Part shown: positions 32,426 to 42,308 of the stretch, one piece after another | Numbering within the stretch: position 1 is the first letter of the stretch | How the letters are laid out: the number at the start of each line of letters is the position of its first letter | From: Linyphia triangularis | Lineage: Eukaryota; Arthropoda; Arachnida; Araneae; Linyphiidae | NCBI GenBank assembly: GCA_963978545.1 | Contig: OZ021730.1 | Coordinates: forward strand, 8,377,796 to 8,441,795 | Direction: 5' to 3' | Length of the DNA stretch: 64,000 nt | Notes under the pieces: generated by a model | Told to the model about the DNA's origin: nothing | The model's input: the letters and a program-made list of their open reading frames with translations, nothing else | The model's database searches: none | Translations under genes and position numbers: made by a program

Positions 32426-35400
32426 ATGTCTGAAACCCAAAAGAAGACGAGCAAAACCATCAAGGTTGCTCAAATTAATCTTCATCATAGCCGGTCAGCA
32501 ACTGCTTTAGTCAATAAAAGACTGGTAGAAGGAAGGATAGATATTGCCTTGATACAGGAACCCTGGGTCAACAAGGGTAAAATCCTAGGCCTAGGTAACT
32601 GTGGGAACCTATTCTTTGATCGCTCAAGTAGTAAACCGAGAGCTTGTATAATTACAAATAAAAATATTAATGCTCTTCTTATAGCCGACCCACTGGATAG
32701 TGATAATGTAGCTATCAAGTTAATCAGCGAAAATGGAGATATTACTTATATTATGTCAGTTTATCTTCCATACGAGGATGAAATTCCTCTAACAACCTCA
32801 GCCAGAAGCTTTGTTGAGCGTTGCTCACATTCTGGGATGAAGGTCATTGTGGGTTGCGATGCTAATGCACACCACACCATTTGGGGCAGTACTAACTGCA
32901 ACAAAAGAGGTGAGGATCTAATTGAATTTTTCTTAAGCAATAATCTGTATATCCTCAACACTGGTAATAAACCAACATTTGTTACTAGCAATAGAAAGGA
33001 GGTTATTGACATAACCTTCTGTAATAATAAAGCAGTCAACTGCATACAGGATTGGCATGTTTCTGAATGTATTACACTATCAGACCATAAACTAATCCAA
33101 ATGTCCATTACAGGCCCTGCACTTATAACTCAGCAGGGAAGGCGGAATCCCAGACACACCAACTGGGATTCCTATCGGGAGGACCTTCGGCTTCTCCTAG
33201 AAGGTAAGAGCTTTAATTTTCCTTCACTGGTGGACCTGGAGCTGGCGGTTGACTCTGTACAACGGTCCATCCTCCTAGCCTACCAGTTAAATTGTAAAGC
33301 TGTCACGACTGGGATACCAAGGCGAGTTCCTTGGTGGAACAAAAACCTTAGTGCATTGCGTAAAACCTGCAGAAAGCTCTTTAACAGAGCCAAAAAAACA
33401 GGCGAGTGGTCAAAGCATAAAGATGCACTCACCAGCTATAATAAGGCCATTAGAAAAAGTAAAGAAGAATCGTGGAGAGACTTCTGTGGCCAGGCGGACA
33501 ATATGTCCAGTGCAGCTAGACTGATCAAAATCCTGTCAAAGGACAGTCAGTGCCAACTGGGTTCCATCAGAAAGGATGATGGCACATACACGGAAGATGG
33601 CAAAAGTACACTAGCAGAAATGCTTAGAGTACACTTTCCTGACTCCACAGTCGCAAACTCAAATGACATGCCTGCCATTCCCAATCTTACACTATCACGT
33701 AGTAAAAAAGAGGACTGGGCTATGGCAAAGAGTATAATTACTCCAAACAGAATTAAATGGGCTATTAATTCGTTCAAGCCCTTCAAATCACCTGGGGCTG
33801 ACGATATTATACCAGCTCAACTCCAACATGGCAAAGATATTATTATGCCACACCTATGCAGAATCTTTAGATCATGTATAGTATATGGCTATATACCACA
33901 TGCATGGAGAACCTGTAGAGTTATCTTTATACCCAAACCAGGAAAGTCATGCTACAATGAAGCCAAAGCCTTCAGACCTATTAGCCTGACTTCTTTCCTC
34001 CTTAAGACTCTGGAGAAATTGATTGACAGGTATATCAGAGATGAGGTTTTAAAAGCTAAACCCTTATCGAGATTTCAACATGCATATCAACCTGGGAAAT
34101 CTACAGAGACTGCCCTATACGACCTTATTACGGTACTAGATAGGGCAGTCAATGGAAAGGAAATAGCCATGGCGACCTTTCTGGATATTGAGGGGGCTTT
34201 TGATAGAGTCCCAACGAATGTAATCAAAAATGCCCTTCTCAAAAGAAATGTTAATTCAAGCGTATGTACCTGGATTAAAAATATGCTTGAAACCAGATTG
34301 GCTCAAGCCTCCCTTCTGGGAGACTCGCTCACTGTGGAGAATTGTAAAGGATGTCCACAAGGAGGAGTGTTGTCACCACTACTATGGAGTCTGGTGGTTG
34401 ACGAACTCTTAAACAGAATTAATTTTTTGGGCTTGCATTGTCTAGGCTATGCTGATGACATAACACTGGTCGTAAGAGGTAAATTCCAGAATACTGTAAC
34501 TGACCTCATGAGCACTGCTCTAAAAAAGGTAGAAAAATGGTGCAAAGAGGTAGGTTTGTCGGTTAACCCCAACAAGACCAACCTAACAGTGTTCACTAGG
34601 AAAAGAATACTCGATATGCAAACCATAAAATTCTTTGGGAAACCACTTGCATATTCAGAAGAGGTTAAGTATTTAGGGGTTATCTTTGATAAAACCTTGA
34701 CATGGAAGCCTCATCTCCAATACTGCACCAACAGAGCCAAACGAGTGTTTTGGGCCTGCAGACGTGCTATTGGAAACAACTGGGGCTTGTCACCAAAAAT
34801 GGTGCTCTGGATATATACTGGAGTGATTACTCCAATGATATCTTATGGGGCCATTGCCTGGGGAAATAGAACCCATAATGAAACTGTGAAAAAAGAACTC
34901 ACTAGTTTACAAAGAATGGCAACCATTTCAATTACAAATGCAATGAGAACTACTCCCTCACAGAGTCTAGAAATTCTCCTAGATTTTCTACCACTACACA
35001 AACAAGTGGAATTAGAGGCTGTTTTGTGTTCACGACGGCTAAAACTCATGGGTTTATGGAAAACATCCTATGAATTACCTTTGTTTAAAAATATTCAGAC
35101 ACAGGTAAAAGAACATCCATGTTTAACTATGAGTTCTGACTGGATGTTAAAGCAATATTGCTCTAAAGCCAAATACAATATCTTCCCGTCCAGAGAAAAC
35201 TGGAGATTTCCCTCCAATCTGACTAGGAGAGGAGATGAAATTTGGTATACAGATGGTTCAAAGACATCTTATGGCACTGGCTCAGGTGTCTTCTGTCCTA
35301 ACAGAAAAATAAAGCTTTCTTTCTCTCTGGGCAAGTTGGCTACTGTATTTCAGGCTGAGGTTCTTGCAATTACGGCATGTGCCTACAATTGCCTAGATAG

Positions 35401-36067
35401 AGGAGTTGTTAAGAAGGTCATAAAGATTTTCTCTGACAGCCAGGCTACACTAATGGCTTTAAAGAGTCACTGCTTTACCTCTAAAGCAGTGTGGGAATGC
35501 CACAATGCACTTGTAAACCTAGCTGAGGGTAACAAGGTTTCTCTTCTCTGGGTTCCTGGTCACTGTGACATTGAAGGAAATGAAATGGCAGACCAATTAG
35601 CCAAACAAGGATCTAAAATATCCTTTATTGGTCCAGAACCTGTTTTGGGTCTGCCCCATAATGCGGTCAGGAAAACTATCAAAAGCTTTTTATTGACTGA
35701 ATCCTATCAAGCTTGGCTTGAATCTAAAGACCAAAGACAAGCCAAAGAGCTCAATCAACAGTCACCCTGGAATAGATCGAGGGAGCTAGTAAAATTGAGC
35801 AGAAAAGAGATCAAGGTTGCTGTAGGCCTTTTAACTGGACACTGCACCTTAAATAGACATCTTAATCTGATAGGTGTTATAGATGACCCACTATGCAGAG
35901 GCTGTCGTATGACAGAGGAGAGCTCCACACATGTGCTATGCAATTGTGACTACTACTCTGCCCAAAGATTTGAACATCTAGGATACCATTGTATCGACCC
36001 CTGGGAATTATCAAATGTTCCAATCAGGTCTATACTGAAATTTATTTCAGCAACCGGTCTTCTTTAG
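32426..36067 (+). CDS. LINE C ORF2: endonuclease-RT-RNase H, open 1213 codons
   Basis: Starts at ATG 32426, 26 bases after the ORF1 stop. APE-type endonuclease at residues 1-225 (AQINLHHSRSAT, IQEPWVNKG, GCDANAHHTIWGS, SDHKLIQ). RT in the middle (FRPISLTSFLLKTLEKLIDR, FLDIEGAFDRVP, GCPQGGVLSPLLWSL, YADD at 675-678). RNase H (WYTDGSKTSYGTGSG from about 941, FSDSQATLMAL, LLWVPGHCDIEGNEMADQLA at about 1041). Terminal cysteine finger (CRGCRMTEESSTHVLCNC). No stops or shifts; candidate active enzyme. Confidence 0.95.
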   Translation: MSETQKKTSKTIKVAQINLHHSRSATALVNKRLVEGRIDIALIQEPWVNKGKILGLGNCGNLFFDRSSSKPRACIITNKNINALLIADPLDSDNVAIKLISENGDITYIMSVYLPYEDEIPLTTSARSFVERCSHSGMKVIVGCDANAHHTIWGSTNCNKRGEDLIEFFLSNNLYILNTGNKPTFVTSNRKEVIDITFCNNKAVNCIQDWHVSECITLSDHKLIQMSITGPALITQQGRRNPRHTNWDSYREDLRLLLEGKSFNFPSLVDLELAVDSVQRSILLAYQLNCKAVTTGIPRRVPWWNKNLSALRKTCRKLFNRAKKTGEWSKHKDALTSYNKAIRKSKEESWRDFCGQADNMSSAARLIKILSKDSQCQLGSIRKDDGTYTEDGKSTLAEMLRVHFPDSTVANSNDMPAIPNLTLSRSKKEDWAMAKSIITPNRIKWAINSFKPFKSPGADDIIPAQLQHGKDIIMPHLCRIFRSCIVYGYIPHAWRTCRVIFIPKPGKSCYNEAKAFRPISLTSFLLKTLEKLIDRYIRDEVLKAKPLSRFQHAYQPGKSTETALYDLITVLDRAVNGKEIAMATFLDIEGAFDRVPTNVIKNALLKRNVNSSVCTWIKNMLETRLAQASLLGDSLTVENCKGCPQGGVLSPLLWSLVVDELLNRINFLGLHCLGYADDITLVVRGKFQNTVTDLMSTALKKVEKWCKEVGLSVNPNKTNLTVFTRKRILDMQTIKFFGKPLAYSEEVKYLGVIFDKTLTWKPHLQYCTNRAKRVFWACRRAIGNNWGLSPKMVLWIYTGVITPMISYGAIAWGNRTHNETVKKELTSLQRMATISITNAMRTTPSQSLEILLDFLPLHKQVELEAVLCSRRLKLMGLWKTSYELPLFKNIQTQVKEHPCLTMSSDWMLKQYCSKAKYNIFPSRENWRFPSNLTRRGDEIWYTDGSKTSYGTGSGVFCPNRKIKLSFSLGKLATVFQAEVLAITACAYNCLDRGVVKKVIKIFSDSQATLMALKSHCFTSKAVWECHNALVNLAEGNKVSLLWVPGHCDIEGNEMADQLAKQGSKISFIGPEPVLGLPHNAVRKTIKSFLLTESYQAWLESKDQRQAKELNQQSPWNRSRELVKLSRKEIKVAVGLLTGHCTLNRHLNLIGVIDDPLCRGCRMTEESSTHVLCNCDYYSAQRFEHLGYHCIDPWELSNVPIRSILKFISATGLL

Positions 36068-36358
36068 ATCATTAGGGGGTTTCAGTACAATAGACTTAAG
36101 TCGCGGTGCTGGTACTCGATTGAGTCACCCCCATTCACAAGTCACATGCACGATGTTTCAGAATTTTTTTTTTAAAAAAAGGACAGTGTTGAAAACTTCT
36201 CAAAACATGTTCCAAGATTAAAAATATGTTAACCAAATGAAAAATATATATATATTTAATAAAACTGCTTTATTTGTGTAAAATAATAATTTCTTTGTAA
36301 TTTCATGAAGTTTCGTTCCGATTCACCCCGCTGTTCCTATTCACCCCATTTTACGGTA

Positions 36359-37185
36359 ATTGTTTATGTACTGTTTTATTAGTGTCCAGGTTTTGATAAA
36401 TTGAGTGGACTGCAGGCTTCAAAAGATGGATGCTCTTTACCCAAAAACTCTGAAAAAAGTCTTAGTTGACACGCTTTTGTATTTTGAAGCAAAATATTTA
36501 AGTACTCAAGTTGAAAATATTGGACACTTGCTGTGCGCTTCTGCGGTGCTGGTGGCCAGTTGAAACGGCATTTAAATCGTACAATAAAATGTCATTTCAG
36601 TGAAAGCAATACATATCGATTTGTTGTTTGGTAATAAATTTCCCAGAATCATAAAATTAATAAAATCTACTATTATGTCCCTTTTGAAAGAGCATCATTT
36701 GCATCCCATTACAACTTTTTCTTCAAAAAATATTAATGTCAAACGATGGGTTTCAAATATGGTGTTGAGTGGTATTGCGATATCCACGTTAACGTTCTGG
36801 TTCATGTTACATCTACTGTCATGTCAAATTATAATACAATCAAGAAAACTTTACAGAAGCCTGGATCTTTGCGAGATAACCTATGTGTGAATAAATACAA
36901 TGTTTGGGTAATTTAGGTATTACTTTTCTACAGATAAACAAATTAGCATTGCAAATCATTATCCTTGCTCTTGTTTAAGCAATCACAACAGCATCAAAAC
37001 AAAAATACAATAAAGTTTGGTGTAAATATACAGAAATCTGTTTCGTGAAAAATATTTTTAGTATATATGTGCATCACTCCAGTTGAGTTAGTTTTGAATT
37101 TATTAAACTCTTTTTTAAAAAAGAGTATTCAATATTTTAATTATTTGAGTTGTGAAGTACAGACATTTCTCTTTTTTTTTTTTAG
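36359..37185. other. Intron remainder of the SWIM/YqaJ pseudogene
   Basis: Begins ATTGTTTATG, which with the interrupted GTA would restore the original donor GTAATT. It ends in a polypyrimidine tract and AG at 37184-37185. An open frame at 36600-36890 is not recognised. Confidence 0.6.
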
Positions 37186-37932
37186 GTGGCTGTAAGTATG
37201 CTGTTGCCCCAATCACGTGGGTGCACAGACGATCTGACGAGCCATCGCTCACCTCAGTGAAATGCTATTGGAAGAAATCCTATTGGAAGAAATCCAAACT
37301 ATCTGAAGTGGGAACAAAGCTGCAATTTGTAAAATCTCGTGATATCCCCACAACAAATGCAGGAAAATGTGATATTCCGAAAGGCGATGGCACTTTTTTA
37401 CAAGCAGTTTTGGATGAAAGTAAGGCATAAGGCAGAAACAATGCTACTATCACAAGGTACTTTAGAGAAGACAAAGATGTAGAAAAGCTTTCGTTACATT
37501 TTATTTCAAGATATTTCTTTTTAAGAAACCCCAATGGCACCCCTGAAGAATTTCTGTTGTTCGATCATGAAGGACTCAATATGCAATAAAGCAGAAATTC
37601 AAACTGCGGACCAAAGTAAAAGTCCATTGTGGTTTGAGTTGAGGCATGCCATTATAACTGCTTCTAAGATCCATGAAGCAAGTCGTTGTACAACCTTGGA
37701 TGGACCTTTGTGCTGTGGTGACGCAATAAGTTCATCCAACTTTCTTTATTCGTCAACCATTTTCGCGAAGTGAAACTTTCGTTTGCGAACCAAAACTAGA
37801 AACTGTCGATCAAAATCTTCAGCAAATGAAAGTAATACTAAAACTTAACTTAGCCAATCACCGCAGAAAGTAGGTGTGGCTAATTCATTCCTCTCAGTGA
37901 TCTGAACCGAAAGGACATCACTTCTAGCTCTG

Positions 37933-38110
37933 GTTGGTTGTTTTCAGATTATCTGGCGCCGTCAGCAACACGAGGGCTATAATGCGCCGAAACTTTCGTC
38001 ATTAGACAAGCCAACATACATTTACAAACACCCATGCCTTACACGGGACTCGAACCCGCAACCTCGCGGTCTAGAAGTTAGCACGCTAACCACTATACCG
38101 TTTGATCGGC
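37933..38110 (-). mobile_element. tRNA-derived SINE, copy 7
   Basis: Target duplication CACTTCTAGCTCTG (37919-37932) and CACTTCTAGTTCTG (38111-38124), one mismatch. Confidence 0.92.
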
Positions 38111-38124
38111 CACTTCTAGTTCTG

Positions 38125-39370
38125 ATTCAAATGCTAAAGGACCTGTGTTCCTTCTTTTCAAATATTCCTTTATCTTATATGTAGCGTGTGTTGTGTGGAG
38201 ATTAAAGTCTTAAAATGCTCCTAAAATCCTTCTGATACTTGACTGAAACATCATCACTAACAGTATATAACAGCCAGACCTCCATATAATGGTGACCGAG
38301 GTTTCTAAAATGCAGAGCACACGCACTGCTACTAAAGAAAAAACCGTAAACACGAGCCATCGTAATGATCCCATTTCGAACTCTCTGTTATACTCAATGC
38401 ATCAACAGCCCTTTATCAGCCACTTTTTAAGTGCTCGATTTCTCCCGAGCAGGCCTTGAAGGTTCCTTGCAACTCGGCACAGTGACCCACTTCCGAAATT
38501 TCTCCACTCGCTTCTTCAAAAAAGACGGTCTTCGTTTCTGACTGCTATTGCTTCTAAGGATTGCTTTTAAAGAGGGTTTACAACGTTCTTCAAAGATGGC
38601 CACACCGATTGAAAACGTGTCCGTCGTTTCGGCTGTAAGAATCCCCATCTTCAATCACGCAGACCCAGGCCTATGGTTCACGATGTGTGAAGCCCCCTTC
38701 CAGCTTGGAGTTCCAAAAGCGATTACAGAGAGCCGGACAAAGTTCAACCATGTCGTCTCTCATCTTCCCCCTAAGACAGCGTCACTCGTGAGAGACGTTC
38801 TGATGAATCCCGATGCCGTGGACCCGTACCTTCAGCTAAAGACAGAGCTTATCAAAAGAAGCGGAGAATCTTCTCATCAAGAGATCCGTAAATTGCTACA
38901 AGGAGAACAACTCGGCGATCGGAAACCAACGGAGCTGCTGCGTGTCATGCTGCGTCGCGCAGAAAGCCACAAAGTGCCAGAAGGTCTCATCTTGGAATTG
39001 TTTTTGCAACATCTGCCTGCGCATGTCCAAACCGTTTTGGCTGCGGTAATACCGCTAACTGTGGAGAAGGCGGCCGAAATTGCTGACAGGATAGTGGAAG
39101 TTTCACCCTTTACGGTAAGTGCTTGTTCTGCTCCTCCTCTTACATCTGTTGAAGGAAATGTGTTGCAAAAGATTAAACAGCTAAATATTCGAATAGACGA
39201 AATTTCTCGCGGCAGGAGTCACCAAAGAAATCATTCTTTTAATCCGCGTAAACGCCGCAAATCTCGAAACAAAAACTATGAGCTTTGCTGGTATCGTTTC
39301 AAATTTGGATCGTAAGCTGTAAAATGTAATCCATCTTGCAATTTTACTAAAAAAAAATCGGTGTATTTGA
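38125..39370 (+). mobile_element. Ty3/gypsy-type LTR retrotransposon fragment
   Basis: Contains a gag gene and some upstream leader (for example ATAATGGTGACCGAGG near 38287, which may lie just after a primer-binding site). No pol and no adjacent LTR were found. Element limits are uncertain. Confidence 0.6.
38596..39315 (+). pseudogene. gypsy-type gag, stopped in the zinc knuckle
   Basis: Capsid-type structural protein of an LTR retrotransposon. The start ATG 38596 (MATPIENVSVVSAVRIP) fits the family better than the upstream ATG at 38548. Typical gag text follows: IPIFNHADPGLWFTMCEA, FNHVVSHLPPKTASLVRD, LKTELIKRSGESSHQEIRKL, GEQLGDRKPTELLRVM, LFLQHLPAHVQTVLA. Residues 1-135 or so match the DUF7041 gag domain. 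The knuckle begins LCWYRFKFGS and meets TAA at 39313; downstream AVKCNPSCNF continues in frame, so a single codon is the break. Pol is missing. Confidence 0.82.
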
Positions 39371-39689
39371 TGTTGCAAATAACTTCTTCTAACCAAAAGT
39401 TTTCCATTCCAAAGATATCTTTTTCAAAAAGAATTTTATTGCAAAAGCAACAACAACGAATGTTGAGAGAATTTTTTTCTTTCTTTTGAAGCTGAACAAT
39501 CAAAATTGTGCAACAGCCTGAGTTTAATAAAAGTCGCAAAACTTCTTTTTTTTGTGTGTTCAAAATGTTAAATTCAACTCTCGTTTTTAAATGGAATTAA
39601 AAAATGGTTGGGAAGTCAAACTATTAAAAAGGCTAAATTTTTTTTTTTTTAAATTAGGCAAGGAGAAACGAGTTTGGAAGTAGAATTAA
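39371..39689. other. AT-rich spacer
   Basis: No gene or repeat recognised between the gypsy and LINE E fragments. Confidence 0.4.
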
Positions 39690-39764
39690 ATTCTAAAATT
39701 AATGGAAGCAAAGTACCTAAGAATATAAGTATTTATCCTAAAAAAAGAGAATTAACCTCAAGCG

Positions 39765-40240
39765 CAGACTCTACTTCAGCGCAGTCCGCCCCATTCTCAC
39801 CTATGCTTCCCCAGCCTGGGCCACCATCAACAGTAGGGGAGTCCACCGCCTCCAAGTATTTCAGAATAGAGTACTTCGACAGATGGTGAATGCGGCACCC
39901 TTCGTCAGAAACCCCTCATTCATCGGGACCTTGATATTGAGCCTGTTGGTTGGTTGTATTCAGATTATCTGGCGCCGTCAGCAACACGAGGGCTATAATG
40001 CGCCGAAACATTCGTCATTAGACAAGCCAACATACATTTACAAACACCCATGCCAAATACGGGACTCGAACCCGCAACCTCGCGGTCCAGAAGCTAGCAC
40101 GCTAACCACTATACCGTTTGGTCGGCTGAGCCTGTTGGACACCACCTCAACAGTTCCTTCTTCCTCAATGCTACCAGAGATTAATCTATCATCCAGGCCA
40201 ACCTAAACTACGAACTGATTCCGGGTGATTAATCCATCAG
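39765..40240 (+). pseudogene. LINE E ORF2 C-terminal fragment
   Basis: Reads LYFSAVRPILTYASPAWATI, HRLQVFQNRVLRQMVNA, PFVRNPSF, then after the SINE EPVGHHLNSSFFLNATRD. This is the post-RT region typical of jockey-clade ORF2 proteins. Frameshifts near 39915 and 40180 disable it. Confidence 0.7.
39950..40126 (-). mobile_element. tRNA-derived SINE, copy 8
   Basis: Target duplication TGAGCCTGTTGG-like: left 39938-39949 and right 40127-40138. It lies in the LINE E ORF2 fragment. Confidence 0.92.
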
Positions 40241-40684
40241 ACCTTATGCAGACATTATCCTTTCTGACAGAGTGCAAAGCAACCTTCGGTGAACTTTAAC
40301 TGTGTTCAACAAATAGTGCTTCAGATAAACTTTCAATAGACTTTCCATTGACCTATGAACTCACAACTATTAGACTCTGAACCCTATGTGCTCAACAAGT
40401 TTTTGATCACCTGGAATCGCCTGTAAATATTCACATTTTCACATTGCTTATCTCATTTTATATCTACTCAACTGTTGTCTCTCATTTATGCTTGTTTCAC
40501 CTGTTTCACACCGTGCATTATACTCCCCCGACTTGAATGACTTGTACATTCTCCTCAGATTTTATCATGCATTCTCTATTATTGCATAAAAATGTGTTAT
40601 ATCCACTTCTTATAGATTATACCTGTTTTCATTGTGTATCCCACCTCATTACTGTATCATCACTAAGAAAATTGCTCACATATA

Positions 40685-40901
40685 TGTTTTATCCCAAGTG
40701 ATGTAGAGGGCGCTTTTAATGTAATCACCTAGCGGCGACTTCGTCGCCGAAAGAAGAGTATGATTGAGGGAGTGAAGGTGAACGGACGTGAAAGTAACCT
40801 CTTCTAGTTTAGGTTTAAGAACCTAGTTATAACTTATGGAACGAATAAATCTGCTGTTTATTTAAAGAGTCTCTTCACTTTTACCCCTTCATCATACAAC
40901 A
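40685..40901 (+). mobile_element. Solo LTR, about 217 bp
   Basis: Starts TGTTTTATCCCAAG and ends CATCATACAACA (TGTT...AACA), flanked by TATA on both sides (40681-40684, 40902-40905). It interrupts the tandem-repeat array, contains an internal palindrome GGCGACTTCGTCGCC and an AATAAA-like signal (CGAATAAATCTG). It may belong to the gypsy family at 38 kb, but that cannot be shown here. Confidence 0.6.
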
Positions 40902-41051
40902 TATATACATATATCTATTTTTGTTAACTCTTTTAGAATCTACCCTGTTCTTATTGTGTAATCCCCTCACTATTGATATATATAGATTATACCTGTTTTG
41001 CATTGTGTATCCTCCCACACCACTATTTCATCACTTAGAAAATTATCTGCT

Positions 41052-41231
41052 TGCCGACCAAACGGTATAGTGGTTAGCGTGCTGGCTTCTAGACCGCGAG
41101 GTTGCGGGTTCGAGTCCCGTGTAGGCATGGGTGTTTGTAAATGTATGTTGGTTTGTTAAATGACGAAATGTTTCGGCGCATTATAGCCCTTGTGTTGCTG
41201 ACGGCGCCAGATAATCTGAATACAACCAACC
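41052..41231 (+). mobile_element. tRNA-derived SINE, copy 9
   Basis: Target duplication AAAATTATCTGCT at 41039-41051 and 41232-41244. Confidence 0.93.
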
Positions 41232-42308
41232 AAAATTATCTGCTCACATATATACATATATCCTTTGTTAAACTCTTTAGATTTTACCCTGTTCTCATTG
41301 TGTATTCCCCTTCTTACTGATGTAATATAACCCAGACAACTATTGCCCATCCATTTATGTTCAATACTTATACATTTTACCTGCTTTCACTGTGTACCCT
41401 CTCCCCATCTCTGTATCATAACCCAGAAATTTATATTCATTATTTGTTCAATTCCTACAGATTTTACCTTGTTTACTGTATATCCCCCTCCTCACTTACG
41501 TTTATCCAAGAAATACTGCTACTACCCAGATTTGTACTGGAAATGCCTGTTATCAACTGACTCACCTTCTCGCCTGTTAAGTTTATTGTTAAGTTTTTAT
41601 TATGGAATCAACCAGAATGTAACCAATTAGATGAAGGGGTATAGTGCCCTAGGGCCGTCACCCCGTTAATAAAATTTATATTTAAGCTTATGAGAATTAA
41701 ATTGGGTCCCTGACCATGTTCCTGGGGAAAATGAAAGTTCTGTTACTTAACATTAAAAAAAATCTCAAGAATGAAGCAGCGAAATCAGAAATTCACGAAG
41801 ATAAAAACAAGATATTAATGAAAAAATTCCAGTCAGAAATCTTAAGGAAGAGCATCCTTTGTTTTTTCAAAGGCACCAATAACTTGAAGAGTTCGAAAGA
41901 TTAATTGCTGTTGTAATCAAAGAAGTATTTTTTGAGGGATCGAAAAACCAAGGACAAATCATGTATAAACTTTTCAAGAAAAAGAAGAAAACAGTTGAGT
42001 AAACACTTTTTACAAATTTTATTGAAGAATGCAAAGATTTAGAAGCTATAAAAAAAGTAGAAGCTGAGGTATCTTTAGGGTTTTTCCTGTTACCTTATCT
42101 TTTAAAAGATGAAGTTGATTATCTAATAAAGATAGTAAGCAAATAATCATGTAATAAACTACAGCTCTTGCCCTATTATCACGAATTTTTACCCTTCCTG
42201 TTCTCTCCAGAAACTAACAATTTACCTGCCCATTTTTTAAATATCTGTTCTTCCAGCTTATTAAAAGAAATGAATTTTTTTAGTATTCCTGAATTTATGC
42301 ATATGTTA

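Larger units (their letters stand above)
30614..36145 (+). mobile_element. LINE C, full length, R1/I-group type
   Basis: A complete 5.5-kb non-LTR element flanked by ATGCACGATGTTT at 30601-30613 and 36146-36158. It has a 5' UTR, a DUF4780-type ORF1, ORF2 and a short 3' end without poly(A) (ends CATTCACAAGTCAC). It is unrelated at the ends to families A and B. The exact 13-bp duplication and open ORF2 argue for a young insertion. Confidence 0.93.
29537..36358. mobile_element. TIR transposon X, non-autonomous, interrupted by LINE C
   Basis: Left end TACCGTAAAATGGGGTGAAT and right end, inverted, the same 20 bases, each beginning with TA. Without LINE C the element is about 1.27 kb and codes for nothing recognised. 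GTTCCGATTCACCCC-type motifs recur inside in both orientations (29708-29755 forms a 17-bp-stem hairpin; also 30385 and 36314). It inserted at the TA of the splice donor of the SWIM/YqaJ gene. Superfamily unknown. Confidence 0.72.
28611..37772 (+). pseudogene. SWIM zinc finger / YqaJ-like nuclease gene remnant, three exons
   Basis: Exon at 28611-28678 (SFFGNNSNFFSAEMEGVKMM) ends at a GTAAGT donor. Exon at 29339-29535 (RSGRESYGDHAIGYV*, PEHRVRKKPYSVELIVDE, CQDCAASLG) ends at G|GT. The exon from 37186 joins in frame through TTTTTTAG| to GGCKYAVAPITWVHRRSDEPS, completing the SWIM-type Cys/His pattern, then a YqaJ-like piece (PLWFELRHAIITASKIHEASR) near 37620-37690. Disabled by a stop in exon 2, a 15-bp tandem duplication (YWKKS twice) at about 37266-37295, and frameshifts after 37427. 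Such SWIM-YqaJ genes are common in arthropods and possibly mobile. The second intron holds transposon X and LINE C. Confidence 0.7.
40600..41530. repeat. Degenerate tandem repeat in the LINE E 3' UTR
   Basis: Units of roughly 80-100 bp recur at about 40615, 40930, 40985, 41280, 41375 and 41460, each with TTTACCTGTTTTCATTGTGT, CCCCTC-TTACTGTATCAT and CACATATATACATATAT variants. Interrupted by the solo LTR and SINE copy 9. Confidence 0.6.
39690..41690 (+). mobile_element. LINE family E (jockey-like), 3' part with repeat-rich 3' UTR
   Basis: The last part of a jockey-like ORF2 followed by a long 3' UTR of degenerate tandem repeats, ending near GGGCCGTCACCCCGTTAATAAA at about 41650-41673 (poly(A) signal). 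Later insertions: SINE copy 8, a solo LTR and SINE copy 9. The 5' part is missing. Confidence 0.65.

Noticed and set aside
36600..36890. 96-codon open frame in the intron remainder
   Set aside because: No recognisable motif, AT-rich composition and position inside the intron.
38548..38595. Upstream ATG as the gag start
   Set aside because: The extra 16 residues do not resemble gag; MATPIENV at 38596 fits the family start.
40600..41530. CRISPR-like array
   Set aside because: Units are degenerate and adjacent without spacers, and the sequence is eukaryotic.
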